Positions 16,334 to 27,067 of a DNA stretch of 64,000 nucleotides are shown here, piece after piece. The first letter of the stretch is position 1. The number at the start of each line of letters is the position of its first letter. The notes below the pieces were generated by a model that searched no databases, had not been told where the DNA came from, and worked only from the letters and a program-made list of their open reading frames with translations. This stretch comes from Lachnospiraceae bacterium. GTDB lineage: Bacteria; Bacillota; Clostridia; Lachnospirales; Lachnospiraceae. The stretch lies in assembly GCA_017936785.1 (NCBI GenBank), contig JAGBEV010000053.1:83548-147547 (forward strand), given 5' to 3'. The position numbers were made by a program, and so were the translations under genes.

Positions 16334-17629
16334 TTAGAAAAACTTGATTTTTTGAACCATATCCACAAATTCCCTGTTTGTTCTGGTGCGGACAAACATA
16401 TCCAGGATTTTTTCCACTGCTTCTTCCGGCTTTAGTCCGTTTAAGGCTTTTCTCATAATATTGATAGCCTGAAGTTCTTCCTCATCCAGCAAAAGGTCTT
16501 CCCTTCTGGTGCCGGACTTGGGAATATCGATGGCAGGAAATACCCGTTTCTCGGAAAGCTTTCTGTCCAGAACCATTTCCATATTGCCGGTTCCCTTAAA
16601 TTCCTCATATACCACGTCATCCATCTTGCTTCCTGTTTCAACCAAAGCTGTGGCGAGTATGGTCAGGCTGCCGCCCTCTCTCATATTTCTTGCTGCACCG
16701 AAAAACCTTTTAGGCATATGGAGCGCAGCCGGATCAAGACCGCCGGATAAAGTACGTCCGCTTGGGGGAACAGTCAGGTTATATGCCCTTGTAAGACGGG
16801 TAATGCTGTCCAAAAGGATCATAACATCCTTTTTGTGCTCTACCAGACGCTTTGCACGCTCGATCACCATTTCCGATACTCTCTTATGATGCTCAGGCAG
16901 TTCATCAAAGGTGGAATAAATAACTTCTACATTAGGTCCCTCAATAGCCTCCCTGATATCCGTAACCTCTTCCGGTCTTTCATCAATCAGCAAAATGATC
17001 AGGTGCATGTCCGGATTATTTTTCTTAATGGATTTTGCCACTTCCTTTAATAAGGTAGTTTTACCTGCCTTGGGGGGAGATACGATCATACCACGTTGTC
17101 CCTTGCCTACAGGGCTCATAAGATCCATAATCCTCATTGCCACGCTTGCACCCGGAGTCTCTAACTTCAATCTCTCATCCGGAAAAATGGGAGTCATATC
17201 TTCAAAATTAAATCTCTTTGCTGCCTCTGAGGGATGGTAACCATTGATCTTCTTTACATATAACAATGCGGAAAACTTTTCATTCTGGGTTTTAACCCTT
17301 GTATTTCCCTCTACGATATCGCCGGTCTTTAAATTAAATTTGCGGATCTGGCTGGGCGCAACATATACATCATTTTCTCCCGGCAGATAATTGGCACAAC
17401 GGATAAATCCGAATCCGTCCGGCATAACCTCCAATATTCCTTTTGCGGTTTCTCCGCTGTCCAGAGTGTCGCTGAGCTTTTCAGGACTGATCTTGCTCCT
17501 CTCGTCCTCTTCCAGCATAGCCTCTACCACTTCAGACTTTTTCATGGTGGAAACACCCTTGATGCCCCTTGCTTTTGCGATTTCCTTCAAATCAGCCAAA
17601 GCCAGTGATTCATATTTTTCTCTCATCAT
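16334..17629 (-). CDS. rho: Transcription termination factor Rho
   Basis: A 431-residue hexameric RNA helicase ending transcripts. Residues 1-45 are the Rho N-terminal helical domain, followed by the RNA-binding cold-shock-like domain (LEVMPDGFGFIR). The ATPase core has Walker A (PPKAGKTTLLKEVA) and Walker B (VMILLDSITRLTRAYN), then SGGLDPAALHMPKRF and an arginine-finger region. Length fits the short Firmicutes form without a long insertion. AAGGAG lies just before the two adjacent ATG codons. rpmE lies 80 bases downstream. Confidence 0.97.
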   Translation of the reverse strand: MMREKYESLALADLKEIAKARGIKGVSTMKKSEVVEAMLEEDERSKISPEKLSDTLDSGETAKGILEVMPDGFGFIRCANYLPGENDVYVAPSQIRKFNLKTGDIVEGNTRVKTQNEKFSALLYVKKINGYHPSEAAKRFNFEDMTPIFPDERLKLETPGASVAMRIMDLMSPVGKGQRGMIVSPPKAGKTTLLKEVAKSIKKNNPDMHLIILLIDERPEEVTDIREAIEGPNVEVIYSTFDELPEHHKRVSEMVIERAKRLVEHKKDVMILLDSITRLTRAYNLTVPPSGRTLSGGLDPAALHMPKRFFGAARNMREGGSLTILATALVETGSKMDDVVYEEFKGTGNMEMVLDRKLSEKRVFPAIDIPKSGTRREDLLLDEEELQAINIMRKALNGLKPEEAVEKILDMFVRTRTNREFVDMVQKIKFF

Positions 17630-17881
17630 TTCTCTCCTTAAACGGTTTTAACCGCTATTTATTACTACTTTTACAACTTCTATCACTACAATACTTTATC
17701 AAAAATGTCCTTTGGGATTTCACTTTCAGAAAATTCAGTGCACGATTTGTTTGAATTGCTTGCTTTAGTATACAACAAGATTTTTTTTTCGTAAAGAATT
17801 TTTTTCAAAGCGCAACCCTTTTCTGTTTTAAAAAGTGTTATTGGTACCAGAACAAAAACCATTTATGCGGAGGAAAAAATT

Positions 17882-19150
17882 ATGAAATTGAAAAAATTAC
17901 ATGCTGTTTTCTTAACAGCAGTGCTGTCGCTCAGTATGCTGACCGGCTGTACGGGACTTAAAACCTTTGTTGCTACCACAGATGCCACCTTATATCAGTT
18001 TAAAAGTGATGATATGACCCCTTGCTATCTGAACAATGCCATGATGCATGTGGAAAATGACATTTTAGAATCGGATACACTGACAGGCTATGTGGACAAT
18101 TACACACTGGAACTTTATGATGATGATACTTTTGTCCTCTTATGCAATATGAATGAGACAGAATTAGAGGATATGACTGCTACTGATGCCAGAGACTGCC
18201 TTTCCGATTACTTTGAGGACACTGCTGTTTCCCTGGACTTGAGCAAAATCGAAGGTAAATATTGCATGGCGGATGACATAAGCCCGTCTACAGGAAAAAC
18301 TGCAACCTTCTACAAAATTGTATTTTCCGGTGTAAAGATCGATGTAAATAAAACTTCTTTCGAAGGTCAGGCTGCACTTCTGGCTTATGAAGATGTTTGT
18401 ATTGCTGCCGTTATCGGAAGTACGGATGAAGGACCTACCCAGTCAGAAATATCAAATATGATGAAATCTGTTGCCATCATTGAAAGTGAAGACCTTTCTA
18501 CCGGAGACGGTTTCAAACCTTCTTATAAAGTTCCTGATGAGCTGCAGATCGATTTTGAAACCGGTGGTGAAGATGATTGGGATGAGGATGAGGACGAAGA
18601 TGATGACCGGGACAATGATGACGACGAGGATAAAGATGATACTTCTTCCAAACATAATGCAGATACTTCTTTAGATGTTTATGCTACAACCTTTACGATC
18701 AATGGAACGAAACTTTCATGCCCGGTTACTTATGATGATCTGTTAGATGCAGGAATGACTCCCGACACAGACCTCAGTACTATGGTTGAAAGCTATGACA
18801 TGGAAGTGGCTACTTTTGCATTAGATGATGATAACTCTATTTCCGTATATTTTATAAATGATACGGAAAAGTCCATGCCAATCTCCGACTGCCCCATTTA
18901 CGGAATCAATCTTGATACAGATTACCTTTCTTCTTCCACAACTGTGACCATAGGAAACGGGGTTATCTTAGGTGAAACAACAAAAGATGAATTATTAGAT
19001 TCAGCTTCTGTGGAACCTGATTATGAATATGAAGACGGGTCTTATTATTCCGTTTCCTACGAAGATTTTAACGGAGATGACTCCGAAAACAGCTTTACCT
19101 TCTGGGATGGTATTCTGACCGAGATCACCATGTACTTCAATCATGAATAG
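17882..19150 (+). CDS. Large secreted lipoprotein of unknown function
   Basis: A 422-residue lipoprotein. The signal peptide ends in the lipobox LTGC at cysteine 23. Two soluble domains (about 35-200 and 260-420) are separated by a very acidic linker of about 30 residues (Asp/Glu with few others, near 220-255). The C-terminal half starts with a TFTINGTKLSCPVTYDDLLDAG segment, similar to domains in other Lachnospiraceae cell-surface lipoproteins. GGAGG is eight bases before the ATG. Function unknown; the acidic linker may bind cations or act as a spacer. Confidence 0.8.
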   Translation: MKLKKLHAVFLTAVLSLSMLTGCTGLKTFVATTDATLYQFKSDDMTPCYLNNAMMHVENDILESDTLTGYVDNYTLELYDDDTFVLLCNMNETELEDMTATDARDCLSDYFEDTAVSLDLSKIEGKYCMADDISPSTGKTATFYKIVFSGVKIDVNKTSFEGQAALLAYEDVCIAAVIGSTDEGPTQSEISNMMKSVAIIESEDLSTGDGFKPSYKVPDELQIDFETGGEDDWDEDEDEDDDRDNDDDEDKDDTSSKHNADTSLDVYATTFTINGTKLSCPVTYDDLLDAGMTPDTDLSTMVESYDMEVATFALDDDNSISVYFINDTEKSMPISDCPIYGINLDTDYLSSSTTVTIGNGVILGETTKDELLDSASVEPDYEYEDGSYYSVSYEDFNGDDSENSFTFWDGILTEITMYFNHE

Positions 19151-19194
19151 CCTTGAGAAAAATAACTTTATGAAATCTGAATGATTCTTGCAAA

Positions 19195-19236
19195 AAACCT
19201 GCACTTACTATATGATAAATAATAGTGTGCAGGTTT
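19195..19236 (+). terminator. Terminator after the large lipoprotein gene
   Basis: AAAACCTGCAC pairs with GTGCAGGTTTT across an A/T-rich loop, followed by TTTTCTG. It lies before the malic enzyme ribosome site, which rules out the longer malic enzyme frame. Confidence 0.75.
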
Positions 19237-19271
19237 TCTGCATAATGATCAATCGGAAAAGAGGAATACCT

Positions 19272-20423
19272 ATGACAGTCAATGAAAAAGCATTACAGCT
19301 TCACGAAAAATGGAACGGCAAATTGGAGACCGTATCCAAAACTCCCGTAAAATCCAGAGAGGATTTATCTTTAGCCTATACGCCCGGCGTTGCTGAACCC
19401 TGCAAGGTCATCGCAAACGATCCGGAAGCTGCTTATAAATACACCATGAAAGCCAACACTGTAGCTGTTGTTTCCGACGGAAGCGCAGTTTTAGGGCTGG
19501 GCAACATCGGTCCCTTGGCTGCTATGCCCGTCATGGAGGGAAAAGCCGTATTATTTAAGGAATTCGGCGGTGTTAATGCAGTTCCCATCTGTCTGGATAC
19601 GCAGGACACAGAAGAAATCATTAAAGCAGTTACCTATCTCGCTCCCGCCTTCGGCGGCATCAATCTGGAAGACATCAGTGCTCCCCGCTGTTTTGAGATC
19701 GAGGAGAGGTTAAAAGCATCTTTAAATATTCCCGTATTCCATGATGACCAGCATGGAACAGCTATTGTAGTTCTGGCAGGCATCATCAACGGATTAAAGG
19801 TCGTAGGCAAACAAAAGGAAGACTGTAAAGTAGTTGTAAACGGCGCCGGAAGCGCCGGCGTTGCCATTACCAAACTTTTGCTTACATATGGCTTCAAAAA
19901 TGTGATCATGTGCGATAAAGTAGGCATTGTCAGCAAGGATACGGAAGGCTTGAACTGGATGCAGCAGAAAATGACAGAGGTCACCAATCCTGACAATGAA
20001 ACCGGCTCTCTTGCTGATGCTTTAAAGGGTGCGGATATTTTTGTAGGCGTTTCTGCTCCCAATATCGTAAGCCCTGAAATGGTGGCTTCCATGAACAAAG
20101 ATTCCATCCTTTTTGCCATGGCAAATCCGGTTCCTGAGATCATGCCCGATGCAGCCAAGGCTGCCGGTGCAAGAGTTGTGGGTACAGGCCGCAGCGATTT
20201 CCCCAACCAGGTCAATAATGTAGTTGCTTTCCCCGGTATCTTTAAAGGTGCCCTGGAAGGACGCGCAACGCAGATCACGGAAGAAATGAAACTGGCTGCT
20301 GCTCTTGCTATTGCAGGTCTGGTTCCTGATGAAGAATTAAACGAAGACAACATTATGCCGGAAGCATTTAATCCTAAGGTTGCAGAAGTTGTGGCAGAAG
20401 CCGTAAAATCACATATTAAATAG
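19272..20423 (+). CDS. NAD(P)-dependent malic enzyme
   Basis: A 383-residue short-form malic enzyme that converts malate to pyruvate and CO2. Visible are AYTPGVAEPC with the catalytic tyrosine, the metal-binding segments ISAPRCFEIE and FHDDQHGTAIV, the nucleotide-binding NGAGSAGVAI, and the ANPVPEIMPDAA and GRSDFPNQVNNV conserved ends. I chose the ATG at 19272, preceded by AGAGGA; the frame extends upstream only through a terminator. A radical SAM gene follows after five bases. In fermentative Clostridia it links malate to pyruvate metabolism. Confidence 0.94.
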   Translation: MTVNEKALQLHEKWNGKLETVSKTPVKSREDLSLAYTPGVAEPCKVIANDPEAAYKYTMKANTVAVVSDGSAVLGLGNIGPLAAMPVMEGKAVLFKEFGGVNAVPICLDTQDTEEIIKAVTYLAPAFGGINLEDISAPRCFEIEERLKASLNIPVFHDDQHGTAIVVLAGIINGLKVVGKQKEDCKVVVNGAGSAGVAITKLLLTYGFKNVIMCDKVGIVSKDTEGLNWMQQKMTEVTNPDNETGSLADALKGADIFVGVSAPNIVSPEMVASMNKDSILFAMANPVPEIMPDAAKAAGARVVGTGRSDFPNQVNNVVAFPGIFKGALEGRATQITEEMKLAAALAIAGLVPDEELNEDNIMPEAFNPKVAEVVAEAVKSHIK

Positions 20424-20428
20424 ATTTT

Positions 20429-21415
20429 ATGAGACAGGATTGGAACGGAAAGCCTTATTATTCCCTGGATTACTACTGCAAGGAAACATTTGGCGAAAAA
20501 GTATATAAAATTGCATTAAACGGCGGGTTTACCTGCCCCAACAGAGACGGTACCATCGGATATGGTGGGTGCATCTTCTGCAGCCACGGCGGAAGCGGCG
20601 AATTTGCCACTGATATCCATAAAGCATCAACGGATTCAACACCCCATACCCCTGTGTTACCTGCCAATATAAATGAAGAGATCCGCAAGGGGCTGTCCCT
20701 TTTTCACGGAAAAAAAGTAGGCGATAAATTTATCGCCTATTTTCAAGCCTATACAGGAACCTATGGTGACCCCAAATGGCTGTATTCCCTTTATTCCACC
20801 GCTCTGTCCCATGAAAAGATCATTGGCATTTCCATTGCCACCAGACCGGATTGTCTGGGTAGTGAAGTTTTAGAAATTTTGAAAAAGCTACAACAGAAGT
20901 TTCCCCAGAAATTCATTTGGATAGAGCTTGGGCTTCAAACCATTCACGAGGACACTGCTGCTTATATCAGGCGTGGTTATGCACTGCCTGTCTTTGAAAC
21001 TGCCATGGAGCAATTGAAAAGACTGGATATCCCTGTAATCGTTCATTTAATCCTGGGACTTCCCGGAGAAGATCGGGACCATATTTTAAAAACCATAGAT
21101 TATGTAAGCCATGCAGTTCCTTTTGGAGTGAAGCTCCAATTATTACATATTTTAAAGGATACAGATTTAGCTTTAGAATATGAAAAAGGGCTTGTTCCTG
21201 TTTATACAAAAGATGAATATCTGGATATACTCCTCTCCTGTATGACTCATTTGAACCCTCACATCGTGATCCACCGCATTACCGGTGATGGACCAAAAGA
21301 TCTGCTGATCGCACCCGGGTGGAGTTTGAACAAACGGGATGTATTAAACAGCTTTCACAAACTTTGCAGGGAAACAGGCGCATTTCAGGGAAAAGACTTC
21401 AAAAACGACTTATAA
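20429..21415 (+). CDS. TIGR01212-type radical SAM protein (YtqA-like)
   Basis: A 328-residue radical SAM protein. The cluster motif is TCPNRDGTIGYGGCIFCSHG, the spaced Cys-x12-Cys-x2-Cys form typical of the TIGR01212 family rather than CxxxCxxC. IAYFQAYTGTYGDP, IATRPDCL, WIELGLQTIHEDTA and VIVHLILGLPGEDRDHI follow in the family order. Members resemble Elp3-like tRNA-modifying enzymes, but the exact reaction is not settled. It starts five bases after malic enzyme without a strong ribosome site, so translation is probably coupled. Confidence 0.92.
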   Translation: MRQDWNGKPYYSLDYYCKETFGEKVYKIALNGGFTCPNRDGTIGYGGCIFCSHGGSGEFATDIHKASTDSTPHTPVLPANINEEIRKGLSLFHGKKVGDKFIAYFQAYTGTYGDPKWLYSLYSTALSHEKIIGISIATRPDCLGSEVLEILKKLQQKFPQKFIWIELGLQTIHEDTAAYIRRGYALPVFETAMEQLKRLDIPVIVHLILGLPGEDRDHILKTIDYVSHAVPFGVKLQLLHILKDTDLALEYEKGLVPVYTKDEYLDILLSCMTHLNPHIVIHRITGDGPKDLLIAPGWSLNKRDVLNSFHKLCRETGAFQGKDFKNDL

Positions 21416-21453
21416 ACCAACCAGATTCCAAGAAATGAAAACGAGGTTTTACT

Positions 21454-21969
21454 ATGACCCAAGAACCTATGACTTTATATAAATTGATTGTATTGTATAT
21501 GCTTGACAGAGTTACCTTTCCTTTAACAAGGGCGCAGATAGACGCTTTTATTTTGGAAAAGGAATACACCAATTATCTGACCTTACAGCAGGCTATCGGA
21601 GAACTGCATGATATTCATCTGATCTCCTCCAAGACCGTTCATAACCGGACACAACTTATGTTAACCGAAGAAGGACGTTCTACCCTGGATTTCTTCCGCA
21701 ATAACATTCCGGAACCTATTAAGAAGGAAATCAATGTTTATCTAAAAGAAAATTCCATTGCTCTGCGCAATGAAGTTTCCGTGACGGGACAGTATTACCG
21801 GACTACCGGCGGAAGCTATCAAACCCTCTTGTCAGCTATGGAACGGGGCGAAGCTCTGATGGAACTGAAGCTGACTGTTCCTGATGAAAAGACGGCTGCT
21901 TCTATCTGCGACCATTGGCAGAAGAAAAATGAAGATATTTATGCGTTGCTTATGAAAGAATTGTTTTAG
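21454..21969 (+). CDS. DUF4364 family protein
   Basis: A 171-residue protein with a winged-helix-like N-terminal part (LYKLIVLYMLDRVTFPLTRAQI, then the ISSKTVHNRTQLMLTEEGR wing) and an alpha/beta C-terminal domain. The pattern matches DUF4364, a family almost restricted to Clostridia and suspected to be a DNA-binding regulator. Third gene of the malic enzyme and radical SAM run, spaced 38 bases from the latter with its own GAGG site. Confidence 0.82.
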   Translation: MTQEPMTLYKLIVLYMLDRVTFPLTRAQIDAFILEKEYTNYLTLQQAIGELHDIHLISSKTVHNRTQLMLTEEGRSTLDFFRNNIPEPIKKEINVYLKENSIALRNEVSVTGQYYRTTGGSYQTLLSAMERGEALMELKLTVPDEKTAASICDHWQKKNEDIYALLMKELF

Positions 21970-22020
21970 CAGGGTTGTGAGATAAAAAATAAAAGGACGG
22001 CCGGGAATTGCCATAAAATA

Positions 22021-22073
22021 AAATGTATCACGGGGACACGCTTTCGCTCGGATAAGTGTCGTAGCGGTACATA
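22021..22073. repeat. Imperfect hairpin sharing its core with the 3357-3449 hairpin
   Basis: Between two convergent genes, AATGTA..C....GACAC pairs loosely with GTGTC....G.TACATATT. Bases 22026-22048, read on the minus strand, match 3395-3417 at 21 of 23 positions including GCGAAAGCGTGT. It may serve as a terminator, but no long T run is present. Confidence 0.5.
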
Positions 22074-22076
22074 TTA

Positions 22077-23387
22077 TTATATTGTCAAAATTTCGGTCAG
22101 GCATTTTCCGTCGGGGTCTGGTAAAGTAACACCTATTATTTTTGCAAGGGTGGGACCTTCGTCGTAAAGGTGCATGGAGGGGATTTCCACGCCTTCTTTG
22201 ATGCCGTAGCCAAATGCCATGAAGAAGGTTTCATAACCGGGCTTATCAGGAAGGTAGCCGTGGGTGCCGCGCATTTTCCCTTTTTTCATCTGGGATACAG
22301 GCTCTGTAAGAGTATGGCAGGCATCCAGATAAAAAACAGGTGCTTTTGCTTCTATTAAATAGACACAAGTGTCATCCGCTCCAAGCTCACCCGCTTCTTT
22401 TCCTGTAAATATGCGGTCTATTCCATATATGGAATCATTTTTGCATTTTTCCAACAGATTTGTCAGTTTTTCAAAATCTTCCCTGGTTGGTTTATTTTTA
22501 GGATTTTCATAAATATAAGTACAGCCGTCACAGTTTTTGGAAATATAAGTATAGTCTGTAATGACGTCTCCCTGGGATTTTAAAAAGCCTTCCTGCTTTA
22601 ACAAATAATTAAGGTACACAACCCTTTCTGTCTGAAGCTGGTAGTGATCTCCAAGTATAACAACCGTTGTTTTATCCATATCTCCTGTTGTCTCCAGGGC
22701 ATCCATCAGTTCCCCCAAACGCTTGTCGTGTCTGTTTAGAGCATCTGTTATTTTATCATGGTACACACCATAGATATGTCTGTTCGTATCTACATCCGTA
22801 AAATGGATCATCATCATATCCGGGTTATACCGGTTGATGGTATAAAGAGCGCTTGCATGAACAAAGTTGTCCAATGCCGGCTGGCGCACGCCGTCTCTCA
22901 GATGTCCGAATTTATGGTTCAGTATCAGTTCATATGACGCACTTCCGTTTAAGGCTGAAACCATGATCTGGTTTTGCCATGGTCTGTTGGCAAAAACCTC
23001 CGGCAGATTATAGGTTACCCGGCTTTTTGCAGTTACCGGCCATAGTAAGGAGGCAACCTTCCATCCCTTTTTCAAAGCCTCATCATACAAGGTTGTCCCT
23101 TTTACAAATTTTCTCTGCCACATCCAGTCAGGATCGGGACGTTTTGGCTGCAAGCATGTATTGTTGACCACCCCATGATGAACCGGTTTTTTTCCCGTCA
23201 CAATGGACACATGGGCAGGATAGGTAATGGATGGGTATACACTTTGCACATGGGCGCATTTTGCCGCCCTTTCCCACAGCCTTTTAAAATTAGGCAAAGT
23301 ACATAAATATGGAATATCCCTTGCTCCCACCGCATCCAGAGAGATCATGATCAGGCGCTGGTGGGGATTTCTGCGGTTATTTTTCAT
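22077..23387 (-). CDS. Type I phosphodiesterase / nucleotide pyrophosphatase family protein
   Basis: A 436-residue alkaline-phosphatase-superfamily hydrolase without signal peptide. Metal ligands and nucleophile are visible: the Asp in MISLDAVGARD, the threonine in SVYPSITYPAHVSIVTG, HFTDVDTNRHIYG, and LGDHYQL (Asp-His), and the late histidine in GTHGYLP. These match the phosphodiest (PF01663) pattern. Substrate could be a nucleotide, lipid or sugar phosphodiester. I placed the start at the ATG at 23387 because of AAGG upstream; a start eight codons earlier is possible. It lies downstream of rarA. Confidence 0.87.
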   Translation of the reverse strand: MKNNRRNPHQRLIMISLDAVGARDIPYLCTLPNFKRLWERAAKCAHVQSVYPSITYPAHVSIVTGKKPVHHGVVNNTCLQPKRPDPDWMWQRKFVKGTTLYDEALKKGWKVASLLWPVTAKSRVTYNLPEVFANRPWQNQIMVSALNGSASYELILNHKFGHLRDGVRQPALDNFVHASALYTINRYNPDMMMIHFTDVDTNRHIYGVYHDKITDALNRHDKRLGELMDALETTGDMDKTTVVILGDHYQLQTERVVYLNYLLKQEGFLKSQGDVITDYTYISKNCDGCTYIYENPKNKPTREDFEKLTNLLEKCKNDSIYGIDRIFTGKEAGELGADDTCVYLIEAKAPVFYLDACHTLTEPVSQMKKGKMRGTHGYLPDKPGYETFFMAFGYGIKEGVEIPSMHLYDEGPTLAKIIGVTLPDPDGKCLTEILTI

Positions 23388-23452
23388 AGTAACTACCTTA
23401 TTCCCTTTCATCTGTCATTCTTTTCGAAAACTTCCGCTTTCTGAAACCGGCT

Positions 23453-24829
23453 CTATTTATGGTCTGTACCATCCTCTTCTTTCCGGTTTCGGACTTTACT
23501 CTCCGGCTTTTCTTTCAGCCATTTCATATGTTCTTTGATCTTTTTTTCATAACCGTTATCCGTCGGACGGTAAAATTCTTTTCCGTTTAATTCATAAGGT
23601 AAGTATTGTTGTTCCACGTAATGTTTGTCAAAATCATGGGCGTATAGATAACCGATGCCGTGCCCAAGCTTTGCTGCTCCTTTATAATGTGCATCCTGTA
23701 AATGGGTGGGTATAGGCAGATTGCCCTTTTGCTCTACTTCTGCAAATGCCTCATCAATGGCTATATTTGCCGCATTGCTCTTTGGTGCGCTTGCCACATA
23801 GGAAACTGCTTCCGATAGTATGATCCTTGCCTCCGGCATTCCGATCCGCTCTACCGCCTGTGCTGCACTGACTGCCACTGTCAGGGCATTGGGATCTGCC
23901 AGTCCTACATCCTCAGCGGCACAGATCATGATCCTTCGGGCAATAAAGGTCAGGCTTTCTCCCGCATAAAGCATTCTGGCAAGATAATAAACTGCCGCAT
24001 CAGGATCTGACCCTCTCATGCTCTTGATAAATGCGGAGATCGTATCATAATGGTTGTCTCCTGTCTTGTCATAACGGACCACTCTTTTTTGAATACATTC
24101 GCCTGCCACATCCAGGGTAATGTGAATTTTGCCGTCTTCGCTGCGCTCTGTGGTCAGAATTCCCAGTTCTATGGCATTTAAAGCATGTCTGGCATCTCCG
24201 CCGGATATTTCCGCCAGAAACTCTGCCGCATCTTCATCAATGACCGCATCATAAGCTCCCATGCCCTTTTTTTCATCATAGACAGCCCGGTGGATCAAAG
24301 TCAGAATATCTCCTTTATCCAGGGGCTTTAATTCAAAAACGATGGAACGGGAGATCAGGGCACTATTGACCTCAAAGTAAGGATTTTCCGTGGTGGCTCC
24401 GATCAACACTACTGTTCCGTCTTCCACAAAGGGCAAAAGATAGTCCTGCTGTCCTTTGTTAAATCGATGGATCTCATCTACAAAAAGGATGGTTTTCTTT
24501 CCATACATCCCATAGGTATCCTTTGCCTTTGCAACTACCTCTTCCATATCCTTCTTCCCTGCAACGGTAGCATTGATCTGGGTAAACTCAGCACTGGTGG
24601 TATTGGCTATGACCTTTGCCAGAGTAGTTTTGCCGGTTCCCGGCGGTCCGTAAAAAATAATGCTGCCCAGCTTATCGGCTTTAATGGCGCGGTACAACAA
24701 TTTATCCTTTCCGATAATATGCTGCTGTCCAACCACTTCATCCAGGGTTGTGGGACGCAGCCGTGCCGCCAGAGGGGATTCCTTTTCCATTTTGTTTTCT
24801 CTCATATAGTCAAACAGATTCATGTCCAT
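23453..24829 (-). CDS. rarA: Replication-associated recombination protein A (MgsA/RarA)
   Basis: A 458-residue AAA+ ATPase acting at stalled replication forks. Visible are the RPTTLDEVVGQQHIIG start, Walker A (GPPGTGKTTLAKVIA), Walker B (ILFVDEIHRFNKGQQD), sensor 1 (LIGATTENPYFEV), and the C-terminal tetramerisation part (ARRIMICAAEDVGLADPNAL and PTHLQDAHYKGA). Length is usual for the family. The start is one of two nearby ATG codons with a weak ribosome site. Confidence 0.96.
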   Translation of the reverse strand: MDMNLFDYMRENKMEKESPLAARLRPTTLDEVVGQQHIIGKDKLLYRAIKADKLGSIIFYGPPGTGKTTLAKVIANTTSAEFTQINATVAGKKDMEEVVAKAKDTYGMYGKKTILFVDEIHRFNKGQQDYLLPFVEDGTVVLIGATTENPYFEVNSALISRSIVFELKPLDKGDILTLIHRAVYDEKKGMGAYDAVIDEDAAEFLAEISGGDARHALNAIELGILTTERSEDGKIHITLDVAGECIQKRVVRYDKTGDNHYDTISAFIKSMRGSDPDAAVYYLARMLYAGESLTFIARRIMICAAEDVGLADPNALTVAVSAAQAVERIGMPEARIILSEAVSYVASAPKSNAANIAIDEAFAEVEQKGNLPIPTHLQDAHYKGAAKLGHGIGYLYAHDFDKHYVEQQYLPYELNGKEFYRPTDNGYEKKIKEHMKWLKEKPESKVRNRKEEDGTDHK

Positions 24830-25079
24830 AACTTCAATCTTCTTTCATTCCTAAGGCTTTTCTCATGACAGGATAATGAATCAGCCCGTTTCTTCATACA
24901 AAACCATCATTAAAATAATAGCATTTTATTTTTCATTCGTCACTATCTTTCATTTCTACAAAATACAAGTTGAAAAGACAAATAGAACTAGGCACTATTT
25001 CCTATTTGTGATATACTGCTGTTATACTTTTTTATGAAAATAAAAGTGTATCATTACCATTCTAAGGGAGTATCTTACT

Positions 25080-27053
25080 ATGCAGAAATTCTATGACAAA
25101 TTCCACAACATAAAAAAGAAAATCATCTTTTATGTTATGGCGGTATCCATTTTCCTGGCAGTCTGTCTGACGACCATTATGTCTATCAGCAGCGTTCGTT
25201 CCACCAATAATGTTTTGTTGGATAATATGCAGATCACAGCCCGTATCGCTTCTCAGAGCATCAGCTCCAATCTGCACCTTCTTACAGAAAGAATGTACAA
25301 TCTTTCCAACGAAGAAATATTTGTTTCTTCCTCTGATGACGCTGAGAAACAGGCACGCTTAGATGAAGTAAAACTACAGATCGAGTTCGTCTGGCTGTCT
25401 GCTTATGATCTGTCCGGACAGAAATTATACGGAGATGATATTGCTCCCGATTCCATTGCTGATACCAAATATTATACATATTTAACCCAGACAGGAAATA
25501 TTGTTATCGGTGAACCCTATTATGATAATGAAATACTGCAGCTTTGTGTAGGCGCTCCCATAAAAGTTGACGGCGAAGCTGTAGGCTATCTGATCGGAAG
25601 CTATAAATATGATCTTTTAAACGATGTCTTAAGTATGCTGATCTTAGGAGATACCGGAAGTGCCTGCATCTTAAATGAAGAAGGCATGATCATCGGTGAC
25701 CGGGATATTCAGAATGTCATTGATCAGGAAAATATTTACGATCTATATCCTTCTTCCAAAAACCGGAAAATTTATGACAAGATTCTTTCCTATCAGACCG
25801 GATCTGCTCTTATGAAACTGGGACATGTTACCAATTACGCAGGTTATGCTCCCATTCCGGGAACCAATTGGGCTTTACTTGTCAGTGCCCCCCAAAGGGA
25901 ATTTATGGGTTCTGCAATTTTATCCATTATTTTATCTATTGTGGTTTCCATCATTTTATTGACCACTGCGGCAGTATTCATTATTCCTGTTGCCGAGAAG
26001 ATTTCTGTTTCCCTGGCTCAGGCGACAAAACGTTTACAGGCACTTGCAGAAGGTAATCTGACAGAGGAAGTGGTATTATCCGATACTCTGGATGAAACCG
26101 CCATACTGACAGATGCCTTATCCAAGACCATAACCAGCTTAAACAGCTATATACAAAATATCCAGACCTGCCTGGGCTCCCTGGCAGACGGCGATTATAC
26201 CATAGATATTCCCGATGATTTCTATGGAGACTTCTCCTCCATCAGGGAATCCCTCTGCAATATAACCGCCTCCCTGAACCGTACCATGATGCAGATGAAT
26301 CAATCCTCCATGGAGGTAAATAAAAACTCCAGTGAAGTATCCGATTACGCAAAACAGCTTCACGACGGCTCCACGAGCCAGTCGGCACTTCTGGAACAAT
26401 TGGAAAAAAGTATGGAAGCCATTACCGCTTCTATTGAAAAGAATAAAGAAAATGTACTTCAAATTGAACGCTGCTCAGAAAATGCAAGCGAAAAGACTTC
26501 TCTGGGCGACAGCAATATGCAGAGTATGCTGGATACCATGAATGAGATCCATTCTGCAGTAGATGAAATCTTCCAGATCAGCCAGTTGATCGAGGATATT
26601 TCCAGTCAGACCAACCTGCTTTCCTTAAATGCTTCCATTGAAGCTGCAAGAGCCGGAGAAGCAGGCAGAGGATTTGCAGTGGTAGCAGCAGAGATCGGAC
26701 ATCTGTCCCAGCAGACAACTGATGCCCTGCAGCAGACAGTGGAAATCATCCAGCGTTCTGCGGATATTATTCAAAAGGGTCTGGAAACAGCCGGACAGAC
26801 TGCAAAAGCCTTCCAGGAAATTCAGGAGGTTACGGAACAATACAGGGAAATCTCCACAAAACTTTCCGGCACCGTTTCAGAACAGACAACTGCCGTATCC
26901 TATGTAAACGAACAGCTGATATCACTGAAAAACATTGCGGATGAAAACCGAAATCTTGCAGAAGAAACTGACAAAATGGCATCCGGTTCACTGGCACAAT
27001 CTGAAAACCTGAGAGAATATGTGGCTCAGGTAAAAGTAAAGGAATCTGTATAG
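25080..27053 (+). CDS. Methyl-accepting chemotaxis protein with Cache sensor
   Basis: A 657-residue chemoreceptor. One membrane segment near residues 15-37, an extracytoplasmic dCache-type sensor (about 40-280), a second span (about 282-305), a HAMP region (about 306-360) and the long signalling domain. The tip reads [20 protein letters not shown] then [16 protein letters not shown], the contact site for CheA and CheW. No C-terminal CheR-binding pentapeptide is obvious. An FMN-binding lipoprotein follows 14 bases later, which suggests a redox-related input. AAGGGAG lies nine bases before the ATG. Confidence 0.92.
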   Translation: MQKFYDKFHNIKKKIIFYVMAVSIFLAVCLTTIMSISSVRSTNNVLLDNMQITARIASQSISSNLHLLTERMYNLSNEEIFVSSSDDAEKQARLDEVKLQIEFVWLSAYDLSGQKLYGDDIAPDSIADTKYYTYLTQTGNIVIGEPYYDNEILQLCVGAPIKVDGEAVGYLIGSYKYDLLNDVLSMLILGDTGSACILNEEGMIIGDRDIQNVIDQENIYDLYPSSKNRKIYDKILSYQTGSALMKLGHVTNYAGYAPIPGTNWALLVSAPQREFMGSAILSIILSIVVSIILLTTAAVFIIPVAEKISVSLAQATKRLQALAEGNLTEEVVLSDTLDETAILTDALSKTITSLNSYIQNIQTCLGSLADGDYTIDIPDDFYGDFSSIRESLCNITASLNRTMMQMNQSSMEVNKNSSEVSDYAKQLHDGSTSQSALLEQLEKSMEAITASIEKNKENVLQIERCSENASEKTSLGDSNMQSMLDTMNEIHSAVDEIFQISQLIEDISSQTNLLSLNASIEAARAGEAGRGFAVVAAEIGHLSQQTTDALQQTVEIIQRSADIIQKGLETAGQTAKAFQEIQEVTEQYREISTKLSGTVSEQTTAVSYVNEQLISLKNIADENRNLAEETDKMASGSLAQSENLREYVAQVKVKESV

Positions 27054-27067
27054 GGGAGGATCATCTG

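Noticed and set aside
19634-20353. 239-codon open frame antisense to malic enzyme
   Set aside because: It is a shadow of a well-conserved enzyme, has no ribosome site and reads as Ser/Thr/Ala-rich low-quality sequence.
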